Part shown: positions 28,001-36,780 of the stretch, one piece after another
Numbering within the stretch: the stretch's first letter is position 1
How the letters are laid out: each line of letters opens with the position of its first letter
Assembly (NCBI GenBank): GCA_029721515.1
Contig: CM056565.1
Location: 9,860,742 to 9,924,741 of the forward strand
Reading direction: 5' to 3'
Source: Synanceia verrucosa
Taxonomy: Eukaryota; Chordata; Actinopteri; Perciformes; Synanceiidae
Length of the DNA stretch: 64,000 nt
Position numbers and translations under genes: made by a program
Notes under the pieces: generated by a model
Database searches by the model: none
Seen by the model: the letters and a program-made list of their open reading frames with translations, nothing else
What the model was told of the DNA's origin: nothing

Positions 28001-31000
28001 TTCCATCAAGAAATACCTTCAGAGCCAGTTCTGATATAACTTGTGATGATATTGCAATGCAGCATCTCTGCTTTAGGAGTCACCATTATCATTTAGAACA
28101 AATAGTGGACACACAGCCAATCCACACCTAAAGCTGCCAGTGGCTCCTTTAACTCACTGAGTGCCACTGACATATTTCACCGTCATTTAAAACCAACTTT
28201 TGAGTGCCATCGATGTAATAATACGGCAAAGGGTTTTTTCAGCAGTGGGTCACAGAACACGGTCTCACGCAGCCTGAGAGTAATTCTGGGCTTCTGGGAG
28301 ATGTAGTCGAAGCATAAGGAGACATTAAATGCCACAGAGACCAAAGCAGGAAGTAAGATAGTGGAGACGATTGCAATTAAGACAAAATGGACGGGTTCTA
28401 GAGAAAAAGTGGTGTTTAGGGTGGGAGTGGCCTCTACTCTACCTCTGATAAAACAAGAATGGAACAAGGTAAAAACAAACATCTTTTTTCATGATGAAAT
28501 AGTCTCTCTTCTTTCATTTGAGCTATCAGTATTTTCAAAGACAAAGTACAAAATAGTCTATGGGTCCCGAAATATGATTCAAAATGGGCAAAAAAATGCT
28601 GCCACGAGGCACTTTCTGTTTTAAAAAACAGCTGGAAGTCAATTAGTTAAGGAAGTGGTTTGGCGTGGTCACTGACTTACCGGCCTCAATAACAAAGACA
28701 AGATTCTTGTGTGATCATAAAAATAAGCAAAATCAGCTGTATGGTGTCCTGTAGTGTAGCTGGATTCAAAAAGAAGAAATTTTAGGTCATAAAACTTTCT
28801 GGAAGTATCCAAAAAAAAAAAAAATGGCTTTGCCAGAGATTTCTGGGCGTGTTTCCACATGTTTTTTGGGTCTTAAATCTGCATCTATTTAACACTATAA
28901 AAGCACAAAGTCAAACCCCATATTGAAGTGTACGGTCAAATTAAGCAAGAAGGACAAACAACTTGAGCTCTCTGAAAAAAGTAAAATCTCTGCTTGGGAA
29001 TGTATTCTAGCATACTTGTTATAACATGACAGAACGTGCAGTACACTAGTAATGTGATAAGAAGGTCTGGGTCAGTTCGCTTATGTCTCACATTGTGTTA
29101 AACAATAGAGTTACAGATCTGTCCATGAGCTCAGTCCTCGTAAACCAGAGGCCCACTACATCATAAAACAGTGTAGTGCTAAGGACATTAGTATCCTGGC
29201 ATGTGCATATGCATATGTCAGTTTTATGGCAACAACGCAGTCAGTGTTGAGTCACGTACTGAGAAAACTATCAGTGAGATGAAATAAGCAGCAAAAAAAA
29301 CATTGTACAAGAACCCTGACAGCAGTCAATACATTATGTGTTCAAGAAAAGGAACGTAAAGAATCAGATTTCTGTGGTAGCTGCAGGACTGTAAAAAATC
29401 TGACCAATCAACTGCCTCTCGGAGTGAGATGAGAGAACCAATCATGTCTCCTTCTGTTCACATTCCCCCTCTGTCCCTCCCTCCTCCCCACTGTTGACAG
29501 AACTATCCAGTACACTCCTCTGCAGAAATAAAGAGATAGCAGGAAAATTCCTTTTGTAGGGAACAATGGCAGAGAAAATGCAGCCAAAAATACCACTTCC
29601 AGGCAGCGTTACTTCTGACAGCTCACCCTGCTAAACAGGAAAAGAGAAGAAAGAGGGAGGCAGAAAAAACTGGGACAAAATTGGGTCTGGATAAAGCTAA
29701 GAGGACAAACCAGAGTGAACATTGATGGAGACACTGAGGCATCTGAAGGGACTGAAAAATGATGCAGAAGTTTTTGCTATCACTCCGCTGGACAGGTAAT
29801 TATTTATTTAGCTTCGAGAGGGAGCTATTATTTTCATGAAATATGTAATGTTTGCCAACTTAGCTACTATTGTAGCACGTATTGGCCCGATTCTAACGTT
29901 AACTTTTCTGTGGGTGCAAGCCGGTTGTAGGTGTGGCTTGTATTGAAGAGGTTATAGGATATTACGTTTTGATCATATTGCACAGTCATAGTCTCCAGTG
30001 TCTGCATTATAAAGGTACTCACGGACTCCAGCAGACTGTGACCAGAGCGGATGTCCGTTCAGCTCAAAGCTTCCATAATGGAGCGCTCTGCCGCTAGCCG
30101 TTTCCTGTGAAACTTCTGGGAATCAGAGGATCGATGTCACATTTAAAGTGGGTCGATGTGAAAAATACATGCCGAGTAGTGTTTTGTGATACGACAGTAT
30201 GGAGCAGAGACCGTGACCGTCGCAAAATTTGAGCTTTACACACTCTGTGTCCGTTCTGCCGAGTATGTTTGGGCCTTTAGCTCAGTGCTAACCTATCATG
30301 CTAGCTTATCTGTGCTTGTAAACTGGTCGTCAGTGCCGCTTGTATTGAAGAGGTTATAAGATGACATTTTGACCATATTGCACAGCCATAGTCATCACTG
30401 TCTGCATTACAAAGGTGACAAAATGACGTTGATCTATTGACTTTGAACGGGACGTTTTACACCTGTGGTAATGTAGCATATCGTCTCTCCTCTCCCTGCT
30501 GAATGGTACTGTTTAAGTTTGAGGGGGTGTGGCTTTGGACGGAGGGGGAGGAGAGTGTGGAGCTTACAGGAGGTTGAGAAGTGCTACTTTCAAATCTTGC
30601 TAGCTGTCTTGCTAGCTCTTTCAAATCATGAATTGTAGCTTTAACTCAATACATTTAACTGGCTTATACAGGATGTCCTTTTATTACTTTCAGGAGAAGC
30701 CAAGAAAGTAGTAAAAAAAGAAAGAAAACAGTGCAGGGAGGAAAACAAACTGGCCTGATGACTCTTTCGTCGGTCGGTCAAGTGATGGTGTGAGATGACA
30801 TGTACTTAATTTGAATTTCCCCAAAGGGATTTTGTTCAGGAGGTCTGTAGCCTGATTTTATGCATCATACTTCGGTATAAAGCTCTTAATTATATTCACC
30901 CAACAAGTTTATTCATTCAGTCAATCGTTAACATCAAACTTCTGTTACTTTCATTTTTTTAAGTGAAAAGAGTTTGTGTTGAAAACCACAAATTCCCACT

Positions 31001-31777
31001 GCTTTCTTTTAGCCACATACAGAGTTAGCGCTTCACAGCAGTATCACAGAACTGGATATAAAGTTGGCTGCTTCAGGTTGTAGTCAGCCAATTGCACACC
31101 CCTTAATTAAACCATGATGAGCTCCACTGTGGCCACATGGTGGCTGACCCTCGTCCTCCAACTGGGAGCTGCTGACATTTAGCACTGGCTTCTCTGATGA
31201 CACAAACGTGAGTTGCTCAAAATTATAACAAAAACAGACACATAACACAGCACCGTGCTGTTTGATAGCACATGTTAAAGGAGCTAACATGGCTGCCAAT
31301 CACTCTGCAATGACCCAGGTATAAGTTAGCTGACGGTATAGATAACTTCAGATCACCGCCGATGCGTCCTCGACGGTTTCCATTGACTGTTTCTATGGCA
31401 GCCTCGGGTCGCACCATCATCCACGGCGATGGCGCTGGCTAGCTGTACCACTGCTAAGCATTCAAGTTAACTTGCAACCAAGTTTTCCTTTGGTATCTAA
31501 ATGAAACCTGCTAAACTTACAACTTCTGACGACCCACACACTTCACGCACACGGCGGTAGGCTAGCTAGTTTGGTCGACCCGTTAGCTGAGATTTCTGCA
31601 CGATACACGAGTCAGTCGGCTCTTTCAAAAAAAAGAAAAAAAAACTTCTAACGTTAGTAGGACAAAAATGAAACTGCCACTCAAAACGCACGCCTCACCT
31701 GTAATACTGAACAAAAGGTGAAATAATGCGACCCTGCCTCGCTGTCCGAGGTTACTCCGGTGCTGGGACTGTGACAT
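4273..31777 (-). CDS. nectin3: nectin-3, complete gene with two alternative 3' ends
   Basis: Encodes a type I membrane immunoglobulin-family adhesion protein that forms homophilic and heterophilic contacts at adherens junctions and binds afadin through its C-terminus. Common exons are 31699-31777, 20595-20942, 19463-19762, 18850-18967 and 18299-18450. They encode a signal peptide, an IgV domain, an IgC domain and a third Ig domain. They join either exon 12685-13355 (alpha-type, 555 codons, ending EWYV) or exons 6252-6399, 4844-4946 and 4273-4449 (beta-type, 474 codons, ending EHYV). Every junction has GT/AG and preserves frame. Nectin-3 rather than nectin-1, -2 or -4 is supported by the IgV strand carrying TFPLGN, the VEP start of the second Ig domain, the DLQK-type juxtamembrane tail and the DGSVISRREWYV end. 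Whether this is teleost paralogue a or b cannot be told. The 10.8-kb first intron carries a DIRS remnant. Confidence 0.95.
4844..4946 (-). CDS. nectin3: nectin3 beta-type exon 7: proline-rich tail
   Basis: 103 bp. The acceptor TCTGAAG|G completes a Val codon with exon 6, then encodes IDLPPTHKPPPPYSERAPAV and on to WLRQ. The donor is CGTCAG|GTAAAC. The KPPPPY run resembles a PPxY-type WW-domain ligand, which is inference from the motif only. No other splice choice keeps frame with both neighbours. Confidence 0.85.
4947..12684 (-). other. nectin3 3' intronic sequence between the alpha and beta cassettes
   Basis: Apart from exon 6252-6399 this stretch holds no supported coding sequence. It includes a short CA tract (about 7860-7880), a C homopolymer near 8013, an A-rich tract at about 10053-10083 and, from 12684 downward, the alpha 3' UTR. 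For beta transcripts it is intron. Confidence 0.6.
6252..6399 (-). CDS. nectin3: nectin3 beta-type exon 6: alternative membrane segment
   Basis: 148 bp between CATCTCAG| and AAAGT|GTAAGT. It encodes DQSEAERSNS, a hydrophobic segment (IVVAGAVMGAVLALFLISVF followed by IIVIL) and SARKAPPPSAFADK. The phase is the same as the alpha exon start, so it is a mutually exclusive alternative that replaces both stalk and membrane segment. The stalk is much shorter than in the alpha form (about 10 against about 40 residues). Known mammalian nectin-3 beta forms also differ from the membrane region onward. Confidence 0.88.
12685..13355 (-). CDS. nectin3: nectin3 alpha-type terminal exon: stalk, membrane segment, long tail
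   Basis: Starts after CCATTAG| and encodes a Pro/Ser/Thr-rich stalk (DPPTMPSTITAPVLTG), a membrane segment (SIVGGAVGGALFLLLLLSLV followed by GVCYL), and a cytoplasmic tail of roughly 155 residues rich in His, Arg and Asn. The tail opens with YYTKQYLGPNDLQK and ends DGSVISRREWYV, then TGA. The EWYV end is the PDZ ligand that binds afadin in nectins. The middle of the tail (HHQDHDREEWGDRQ and onward) looks low-complexity and diverged. The poly(A) site is not certain. An AATAAA on the minus strand lies far downstream near 9298. Confidence 0.95.
14238..14500. mobile_element. piggyBac-like MITE in nectin3 intron
   Basis: Flanked by TTAA at 14238-14241 and 14497-14500. The inner ends are inverted repeats (CTCTTTGAGTGCCAGTG against CTCTTGGAGTGCCATTG read from the other side). 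TTAA duplication and short terminal repeats fit piggyBac-type non-autonomous elements. No transposase is encoded. Confidence 0.75.
14735..15240 (-). pseudogene. Tc1/mariner transposase N-terminal fragment
   Basis: A minus-strand frame of about 107 residues contains GRPRVTTSIQDRHIRLCHLR and TVHRWLREADL, the paired-type DNA-binding region of Tc1-family transposases. The catalytic DDE part is absent: the frame runs into a T-rich end, and CTCATCGACAAAAGAAACGC near 14725 looks like a terminal repeat. No matching inverted end is visible near 15240, so the element is truncated or internally deleted. Confidence 0.75.
16390..18060 (+). repeat. Dispersed repeat block in nectin3 intron 5
   Basis: Sequence with repeat-like start (GTAGGAATTGGTCTCATC, near 16420) and end. 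A stretch at about 16900-17235 is closely matched on the opposite strand at 38110-38510, within duplication copy A. The class is not recognised. No functional open frame spans it. The related start GGAATTGGCAGCATCTGG also occurs near 14060, suggesting a high-copy family. Confidence 0.6.
18299..18450 (-). CDS. nectin3: nectin3 exon 5: third Ig domain, second half
   Basis: 152 bp encoding LDSEMPEGVEIINSTLLFL through SGVYRCEVANDIN to RILIQ. It holds the second domain cysteine (YRCEV) in the usual DSGxYxC context. The acceptor is ATCATAG|G and the donor ATACAAG|GTGAGT. It ends one base into a codon, and both candidate next exons (alpha and beta) start with the two bases that complete an Asp codon, so either can follow in frame. 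Confidence 0.93.
18850..18967 (-). CDS. nectin3: nectin3 exon 4: third Ig domain, first half
   Basis: 118 bp encoding APDISVVGYDGDWYIGREN and then the cysteine strand VQMACKANANPPA, ending at the core Trp (HFRWI). The acceptor is CTAG|TTGC, and its polypyrimidine tract is a pure TC microsatellite. The donor is ATCAG|GTGTGT. The domain is completed by exon 5, as in mammalian nectin genes, where the third Ig domain is split. Confidence 0.92.
18971..18998. repeat. (GA)14 microsatellite at the nectin3 exon 4 acceptor
   Basis: An uninterrupted GA tract. On the gene strand it is a TC tract that ends directly at the TAG acceptor, so it is the polypyrimidine tract of that splice site. Confidence 0.95.
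19040..19330. repeat. Dispersed fish repeat in nectin3 intron 3
   Basis: Carries CCAAGGAGGTTATGTTTT followed by TTTGTTTG runs and AACTCAAAAAGTTATGGAC, a combination common in teleost dispersed repeats. Boundaries and class are uncertain. Confidence 0.55.
19463..19762 (-). CDS. nectin3: nectin3 exon 3: second Ig (C-type) domain
   Basis: 300 bp, phase 1-1. It opens with VEPKVYV and includes the IDGGNDT turn, cysteines in ATCIAE and LTCVVRHPAL, and the Trp in VSWES. The acceptor is CACAG|TG. I placed the donor at CAGT|GTGGGT because only this choice rebuilds the expected V-Q-aromatic-A-P linker with exon 4. A more obvious GT two bases earlier breaks the frame. Confidence 0.92.
20595..20942 (-). 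CDS. nectin3: nectin3 exon 2: IgV domain
   Basis: Encodes the membrane-distal V-type Ig domain (about residues 27-143), which mediates trans-interaction in nectins. Canonical cysteines lie in TLECRVE and YTCKVATF, with the core Trp in SSWERR. The stretch carrying YNPWYG and TFPLGN matches the nectin interface region. The acceptor is TCTGGCAG|GA and the donor CTCG|GTAAGT. The 348-bp size and 1-1 phase fit a single-exon V domain. NVT and NLT are potential N-glycosylation sites. Confidence 0.95.
21083..21160 (+). repeat. CCATCCATC-headed dispersed fish repeat (short copy)
   Basis: Starts in an ATCC run and continues TTTTCTACTGCTTATCCTC, then GGGGCTGGAGCCTATCCCAG. Longer relatives lie at 36596-36780 (+) and 54886-55052 (-). 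Confidence 0.8.
21860..22135 (+). repeat. Dispersed repeat, copy 1
   Basis: Shares long near-identical blocks with 46585-46800, including GGAGGGAGCGAATCA, CCAGAGGAATTACAT and AAAGATAATACAGCTCTGCT. Short indels separate the two. The class is unknown and it has no coding potential. Confidence 0.75.
22140..25430. other. nectin3 intron 1, no gene seen
   Basis: Low-complexity runs (T tract at about 22470) and a possible decayed inverted-repeat element between about 23455 and 24100, whose ends both carry TTTACAC and a GCGC-containing stretch. No supported coding sequence. Confidence 0.4.
25436..27950 (+). pseudogene. Decayed DIRS-type tyrosine-recombinase retrotransposon
   Basis: Plus-strand fragments in the expected order. 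A gag-like part (25706-26233) has a CSYCLGLQQAQ...CQHC cysteine pattern. Next comes the start of the reverse-transcriptase region (LDLQALNKYLRNHKFRMLTH near 26915). It is followed, without the central catalytic block, by an RNase H-side segment (LCLRLLGLMMSAILIVHLG, 27100 onward). Last is the tyrosine recombinase N-terminal part (AWAASTRSLYDCK near 27450, FSTIKVYLAAIAACHVGFG near 27587, SRPLVPPWDLAVVLE near 27696). Stops and frameshifts are frequent, and the reverse-transcriptase active site is deleted. Antisense to nectin3, within intron 1. Confidence 0.8.
28149..28650. mobile_element. piggyBac-like MITE, second copy
   Basis: TTAA at 28149-28152 followed by CTCACTGAGTGCCACTGAC, matching the end of the element at 14238. 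TTAA again at 28647-28650, preceded by an imperfect inverted end. Non-autonomous. Confidence 0.6.
29931..30016. repeat. Local direct repeat, unit 1
   Basis: Shares TTGTATTGAAGAGGTTATA, CATATTGCACAG and GTGTCTGCATTA-type blocks with 30333-30415, at about 400-bp spacing, diverged by substitutions. Confidence 0.8.
30333..30415. repeat. Local direct repeat, unit 2
   Basis: Second copy of the unit at 29931-30016, same orientation. Confidence 0.8.
31699..31777 (-). CDS. nectin3: nectin3 exon 1: signal peptide
   Basis: ATG at 31777-31775 opens 26 codons plus one base: a polar/basic N-terminus, then the hydrophobic core VALFHLLFSIT, which continues into GVWGS from exon 2, where cleavage is likely. 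The donor is ACAG|GTGAGG. An in-frame TAG eight codons upstream of the ATG supports this start. Exon 1 ends one base into a codon, matching the phase of exon 2. I assigned this exon from phase, signal-peptide character and position, not from sequence identity, because nectin signal peptides are poorly conserved. Confidence 0.8.
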
Positions 31778-31990
31778 CTTCAGAAGCAGAGCCGTCTCCT
31801 CCTACAAGACCTCTCCGTAGGCTGCATGCCAGTTTAACGGTATGTGCCGAGCAGAGGAAGCTCCTCAGCAACAACTCCTAACTGCCTGCGGACTGTACCA
31901 TCTGCACGGAACGGAGCGGGGGGACCGGGAGCTCACCTGACAATGGAAGTCGGTCATGAAGACGGTCATTTGTCAAGATTCTACAACATC
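31778..31990 (-). promoter_or_regulatory. Probable nectin3 5' UTR and core promoter
   Basis: The block just upstream of the start codon is visibly richer in G+C and CpG than the flanking sequence, for example the run near 31910-31940, as in many vertebrate first-exon promoters. No clear TATA box was found. The transcription start cannot be placed from sequence alone. Confidence 0.35.
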
Positions 31991-32194
31991 TTCCCTCCAG
32001 AGGAATGAACCATTAGTATACACATTACGTCATCTCTGGTAATACCGACATATATTGATTGATCAAATCACTTTATTCTTTGTCTTTGGCGTCTACCGAA
32101 ATGGGGCCACCATGTGAGCATTTTAAAAGCAACGATTTATCTTATCTTATAACTGGCTTTGACGTGTGGAAACCATGAGTCAACTATAATATAA

Positions 32195-32480
32195 CATCAT
32201 TACATCACACCAGTGGCAGAGAGAAGGTATCTGAACAAACTGGTCTCCATCATGGACTATACTCTCCACCCTCTGCACAGCTCCATCAGCAAACGGTGGA
32301 GTGTGTTCAGGTCCAGGCTGCTGTCTCCATCCTGCTCTACTGACAGACTGAGGAAGTCCTTTCACTTCAGCTCCCACTCACTGAGACAGACTTTCACATT
32401 CACGTTTTCACCTACACTATCTTATCTTTATTTACTGTGTACATGCATACTGTTTTTCATGCACTATTTTTACTATCTAT
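32195..32480 (+). pseudogene. Non-LTR retrotransposon 3' coding fragment
   Basis: The plus-strand frame from 32213 reads RYLNKLVSIMDYTLHPLHSS and then RLLSPSCSTDRLRKSF, the typical C-terminal region of fish LINE reverse-transcriptase proteins. Only the last part is present, consistent with 5' truncation. The surrounding 31990-33708 shows no gene. Confidence 0.65.
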
Positions 32481-33709
32481 CTATCTTTCTATGTCTTGTG
32501 GCCTATACCATTTTCCAAGACAGAAACCAGTTACCATCATTCTTCCTTGAGTCACACACCTGAAACCATATTTAGGCCTCAATAAAACATGCTGACTGAA
32601 AACTAAGCAGGTCAGTGCTTTAATTTGAGTCTTAATGCTGTCTTCTGGAGAGCCACAAGGGATACAATTACTCTACCCACCACCCCATTCAGCTGCAACT
32701 CTACATAAGGTTTGTGTGCAAGAGTGCACAAGAGCATGTCTTAAAAAAACTGGAAGTTGGAGAAATCATGAGTGCATTGTATATTCCTGTTGTACTGTCA
32801 GTTATATTTTGCCTTGAGTGCAACGCAGTAACATGAAAGTTGTATGTTGCTTTGGCAAAGAATTTATGACGAAGGAGAGTGAAGTGCAGACTGAAAGACT
32901 GCAAAATTCAATTTAGGGGCGTCTCCTGAAATCACAGCCATATTAGAATTCTAAAGTTTCCCTCTGACTTTTCCACAACCCCTCCTTGAGGAGCAGTAAA
33001 CTTTTCCATTAGACATGCATGACGATGAGCCCTGCTATTATATCTTCCAATCCTCTCCTATGTCTCATGTGATTCCCAGACCTTGCCATTTCACCAAAAA
33101 GCCAAATCTTTTGTCACTGAGTTGAGGGAAAGTGAGCAAAATACAAGAAACACATACACTATCTATTACAAAAGCCCTGTAATAAATATTGCATTTACAT
33201 TGAAATGTGCATTCAGATGTTTCTAAAGCTACGGTGTTATATTTTTTACTTACATGTTGCTTAAAAGTGCACAATAAAAGCAAAGACTGAGATGAGGTGT
33301 CCTGTTGTCGTTAGCTCACAGATGATGGATGTCCCTGTGATCCCTGTGAACACAGTGTAGCCCATGGAAACACCACAACTCAGTGGAAAGAGTACACATA
33401 ACCTGTGTAAGGCCAAAATAAAACGTTTTAATGTTTTTTTTAATGTTTTAAGTTTCAATGAAACTTAAACCAAAAGCCACAGAATCTATTTTCTTGGTTG
33501 TGGCTGTGAAGGATTTTGTGATCATGATAACTGCTCTTGTTGCTCTCTGTCACTAGGTACTTTCTCTCTCTGGAATGTTTTTCAAACCTTCAAGTGCTCT
33601 TTCATGAAGGCCAGAGAGGTATTGAGAGGGCTTCAGGATTGTGGCGGAGTAAAGATCGGTTAAATTAGTCCACCTCCCCACTCAGATGCTTCTTTTATTC
33701 TGCGGGTCA

Positions 33710-35121
33710 GCACCTCCCTCCCTGTTTGCCCACATAAATTGGTCACTCTCTGCTTTCTATCTCTGTCCTTTCTCCTGCTCAAGCATCCATCTGGACTGTG
33801 AGAATGAGAATTTCATCAATGATAAGTTACTGAGGATGACTATTTTTCCTCACCCTAACACAAGTTTCCTCAGGTGCCATGTGCTTATCCTGTATATTAA
33901 AGACTGATTAACAGTCACACAGTGTGTGCTCCTGACCTATTTATAAACCAAAAGTGACATCTGCTGGCTGAAAGAATGAACTCTTCACATCCACATTCAG
34001 ACTCTGCAGCGTGCTTTTAGAACATGTCTTTTCTTCTTTGATAGCATCACACTTGTGTCAGTGTCACCTTGAAACATGATGATTTTTAGTCCACTCATTA
34101 TGAAACATGAGTTACTGCTATTTTTATCTAAACTGATGGATATGAAATTCACTAAACTTAAACAAGAACATTATTTGGTCTTTTCATCAATCAATAAGCA
34201 ATGCTAAATATAAAGTGCTAATTTTATATTTCTATGCTCCAAACACATACTATGTATTAATTTTTGGTTTTGGACAGTGGTGTCATATTGTGTTGTCAAT
34301 GAAAAAAATAATGCTGTTTATCAGAATCAAGCTGTGTATCAAAGGAGATGATGATAATAACTGTTTACTTAAATGCTTAATAAAAGCAACACACTTTACT
34401 TTAAGAGTTCTTCATGTAATTGTGTTTATAGATAATGAATGCATGATGAATGTATATTCACCCAAATATAAAATACAAACAACTTGATAAAACATTGTTA
34501 TGCAAGCACAGATATGTCTTTTCTTTTACAGCCTTAGGTGTGTATTATATTTACACAAAGAATGATAAGAAGCAAACACTGGAGTGTGTCTTTTCAAACT
34601 GTCAGTGAAGTAAAAATGTTGTTCTCTGTGAACTGAGGGAAGATAACATCAGTGAAACAATCTCAAATAGATTTATGAGGTTTTAATCACAAATTGATCA
34701 CTGTAAGATGACACAACTTTAAAGGACGTTATGAGAAACATTTTTGTTTTTCTTTCCATAGTGCTATCAATGATAATATGAAAACAACACAATCATACTG
34801 GACCATGTATATGACAAAGATACAGTGGTTTGAAACCATACAGTTCATCTCATTACATAATTTGATAATCATTTTTGAAACAGAATTTACTTACAATTGC
34901 AATTTCTATATACTGTAGTATGCATAAATGTACTACGTGTTGTTTAAATAGCATTTTAGAATTCTGACCTGAAACAGATACAATGCATCATAAACTTTGT
35001 CATATAATAAAGTAAGTCACACAAAGGAACAAACTTGCTTACTGTAAACATAAATAGGAATTCCTACTAAAAAAAAAAAAAAGAAAAGAAAAGAATGAAG
35101 CACAACGATTGCAGAAAAAAA
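33710..35121. other. Receptor gene 3' flank, copy A
   Basis: AT-rich sequence downstream of the receptor stop, matching 50477-51709. Copy B lacks roughly the stretch 34411-34575. No gene supported. Confidence 0.6.
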
Positions 35122-36036
35122 TCAAGACTTTGGAAATATCTTACCTGTGGTTTTGAAACCAAAGGTGAAATAGTATTTGAAGACCTGTCTGAAGGTCTGA
35201 TCTCTGAGGCCATATATGAGTGGACTCAAACACTTTGGGAAAATGATAAGACCTATAAAGAGAACATACTCAATGATACTAGCCATGGCAGCACTTGTCT
35301 TTGGACTGGAGGTGATGATATTAAACAGAACAGAGGTGAGATATAGGAAGAACTGAATGAGATGCAGCAGCACCGTCTTGTGAGCCTTGCTGGCATTACG
35401 GGCAGCAGAAGAGGCTGACTTCACAGTAATCATGACAGCTATGTATGTGTAGATAATAATGATGCACACTAATACAAAATATGTGAAGGTGAGAGCCATT
35501 GTTACAGTTGAAAAGATCTCTAGCCGTAAGACATTTGCGTGGCACTTAGACACAGGGAAGTTTGTGTTCTCCCGACTAACAAACAGGAAGAGCTGGGTGA
35601 ACGAGTCCAAAGAGCCCACTGTCCACATAACGGCGATGGCCACCCCTGTCTTCCTAGTGGTGACAATCTCACCATGCCTCAGTGGAAAGCAAATGGCAAC
35701 ATACCTCTCCAAAGACATCACAGCGAGGTTGAGAGGTGACATTTTAAGTGTGAGTCCCGCGAGCAGCAAGATAAACATACAAATATAACTGATCATTCCG
35801 ATTGCGGTCAAGGCAAAGATGTACAGCAGCATAGTCACTATGAGCTGCAGAGAGTCTGTGAGGAGCAAATGACCAAAGAGGATATAACGGGGGGACTCCA
35901 GGAGGACAGGTCTGCTCAGCAAAGCAAACAGCATGACAACGTTCACATAGAGAAAAAGAAAACATGGCAGCATAGACAGCAGAGGCCTGGCAGGTGTCTG
36001 AGTCACTGCTACTTCTGTTGTGTCGTTCATGACCAC
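35122..36036 (-). CDS. Odorant receptor 131-2-like GPCR, copy A
   Basis: Single-exon 304-aa seven-transmembrane receptor. Segments in order: TM1 about 24-45 (FLFLYVNVVMLFALL), TM2 52-75, TM3 80-110 with Cys86 and the ERY form of the DRY motif (MSLERYVAICFPLRH), TM4 130-152, extracellular loop 2 with Cys165, TM5 176-204, TM6 222-242, TM7 254-275 with SPLIYG in place of NPxxY, and a short basic C-terminus. The layout and motifs fit the teleost odorant receptor 131-2-like group, which is expected in olfactory neurons. The frame is intact. Two possible starts (Met1, Met3) differ by two codons. The tandem partner is at 51710-52624. Confidence 0.9.
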   Translation of the reverse strand: MVMNDTTEVAVTQTPARPLLSMLPCFLFLYVNVVMLFALLSRPVLLESPRYILFGHLLLTDSLQLIVTMLLYIFALTAIGMISYICMFILLLAGLTLKMSPLNLAVMSLERYVAICFPLRHGEIVTTRKTGVAIAVMWTVGSLDSFTQLFLFVSRENTNFPVSKCHANVLRLEIFSTVTMALTFTYFVLVCIIIIYTYIAVMITVKSASSAARNASKAHKTVLLHLIQFFLYLTSVLFNIITSSPKTSAAMASIIEYVLFIGLIIFPKCLSPLIYGLRDQTFRQVFKYYFTFGFKTTGKIFPKS

Positions 36037-36496
36037 AGCTTCATGCAGCGTCTGCAGAGGGACGACACATAAGCACTTCTCACTGATCCTTAATCAACAT
36101 TATGAGCAGTCCTGAATGCTGAATCCTCTTCAGGATGATTCTGAAAAATAGCATTTTAACAAGCACGTTGAGCTGAAAACAAAGCCACAAATAACACCAC
36201 AGAGCAATCACAATAAATTAAAAATATTTCAGAAATTAACGTTAAAGGCATGATGTATAGATTTGCTCGATGTCTGAGACTTACATGCTGGTTTGGTCTG
36301 ACTTCATTTGACAATGAAGCTTTGGTGAACAGATCTGAGGAATGAATCAGCCTGCAGTCCATCACGTCCTTCTTAAGGGTCATGACATCATCGCCTGTTT
36401 TGGCTCAACAGCCAGTCAAAGTTCTGTGTTGGTTGGATTTTCTTTGAAGGACAGTTTGAGAAGTTGTTCCTTTTTTGCTTATACATAGTAGCATCC

Positions 36497-36499
<3 letters not shown>

Positions 36500-36529
<30 letters not shown>

Positions 36530-36595
36530 GTATATATACACACATATATACATATATATATACGGATTTTTATACAATATATGTGTGTGTATATA
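36500..36595. repeat. CA/TA microsatellite, copy A
   Basis: CA repeat followed by TA/TG-rich tract upstream of the receptor. The equivalent site in copy B (53085-53171) is where a Tc1 element inserted. Confidence 0.9.
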
Positions 36596-36780
36596 TCCAT
36601 CCTTCCATCCATTATCTACCGCTTATCCTCATAGGGTCGCGGGGGGGCTGGAGCCTATCCCAGCTGTCTTAGGGCAGAAGGCAGGGTACACCCTGGACAA
36701 GTCGCCACCTCATCGCAGGGCACATAGAGACAGACAACCACTCACACTCACATTCACACCTACGGTCAATTTAAATTACC
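36596..36780 (+). repeat. CCATCCATC-headed fish repeat, plus orientation (copy A)
   Basis: Starts at ATCCATCCTTCCATCC and runs through CTACCGCTTATCCTCATAGG and GGAGCCTATCCCAGCTGTCT to CACCTACGGTCAATTTAA. In copy B the corresponding repeat sits in the opposite orientation. Confidence 0.85.

Larger units (their letters stand above)
28651..31698. other. nectin3 intron 1, 5' part
   Basis: No gene supported. Contains a pair of local direct repeats at 29931-30016 and 30333-30415. Confidence 0.5.

Noticed and set aside
28183..28624. Frames of 87-99 codons on both strands
   Set aside because: They lie inside a TTAA-flanked MITE and show no protein motifs.
35459..36072. Several open frames antisense to the odorant receptor genes, conserved in both copies (also 51683-52660)
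   Set aside because: They overlap real receptor codons on the other strand, and their conservation follows from the duplication. No family motifs were seen.
36156..36383. 75-codon minus-strand frame upstream of the receptor, present in both copies
   Set aside because: It is 5' flank or UTR of the receptor. The encoded peptide shows no recognisable features, and similarity is explained by duplication.
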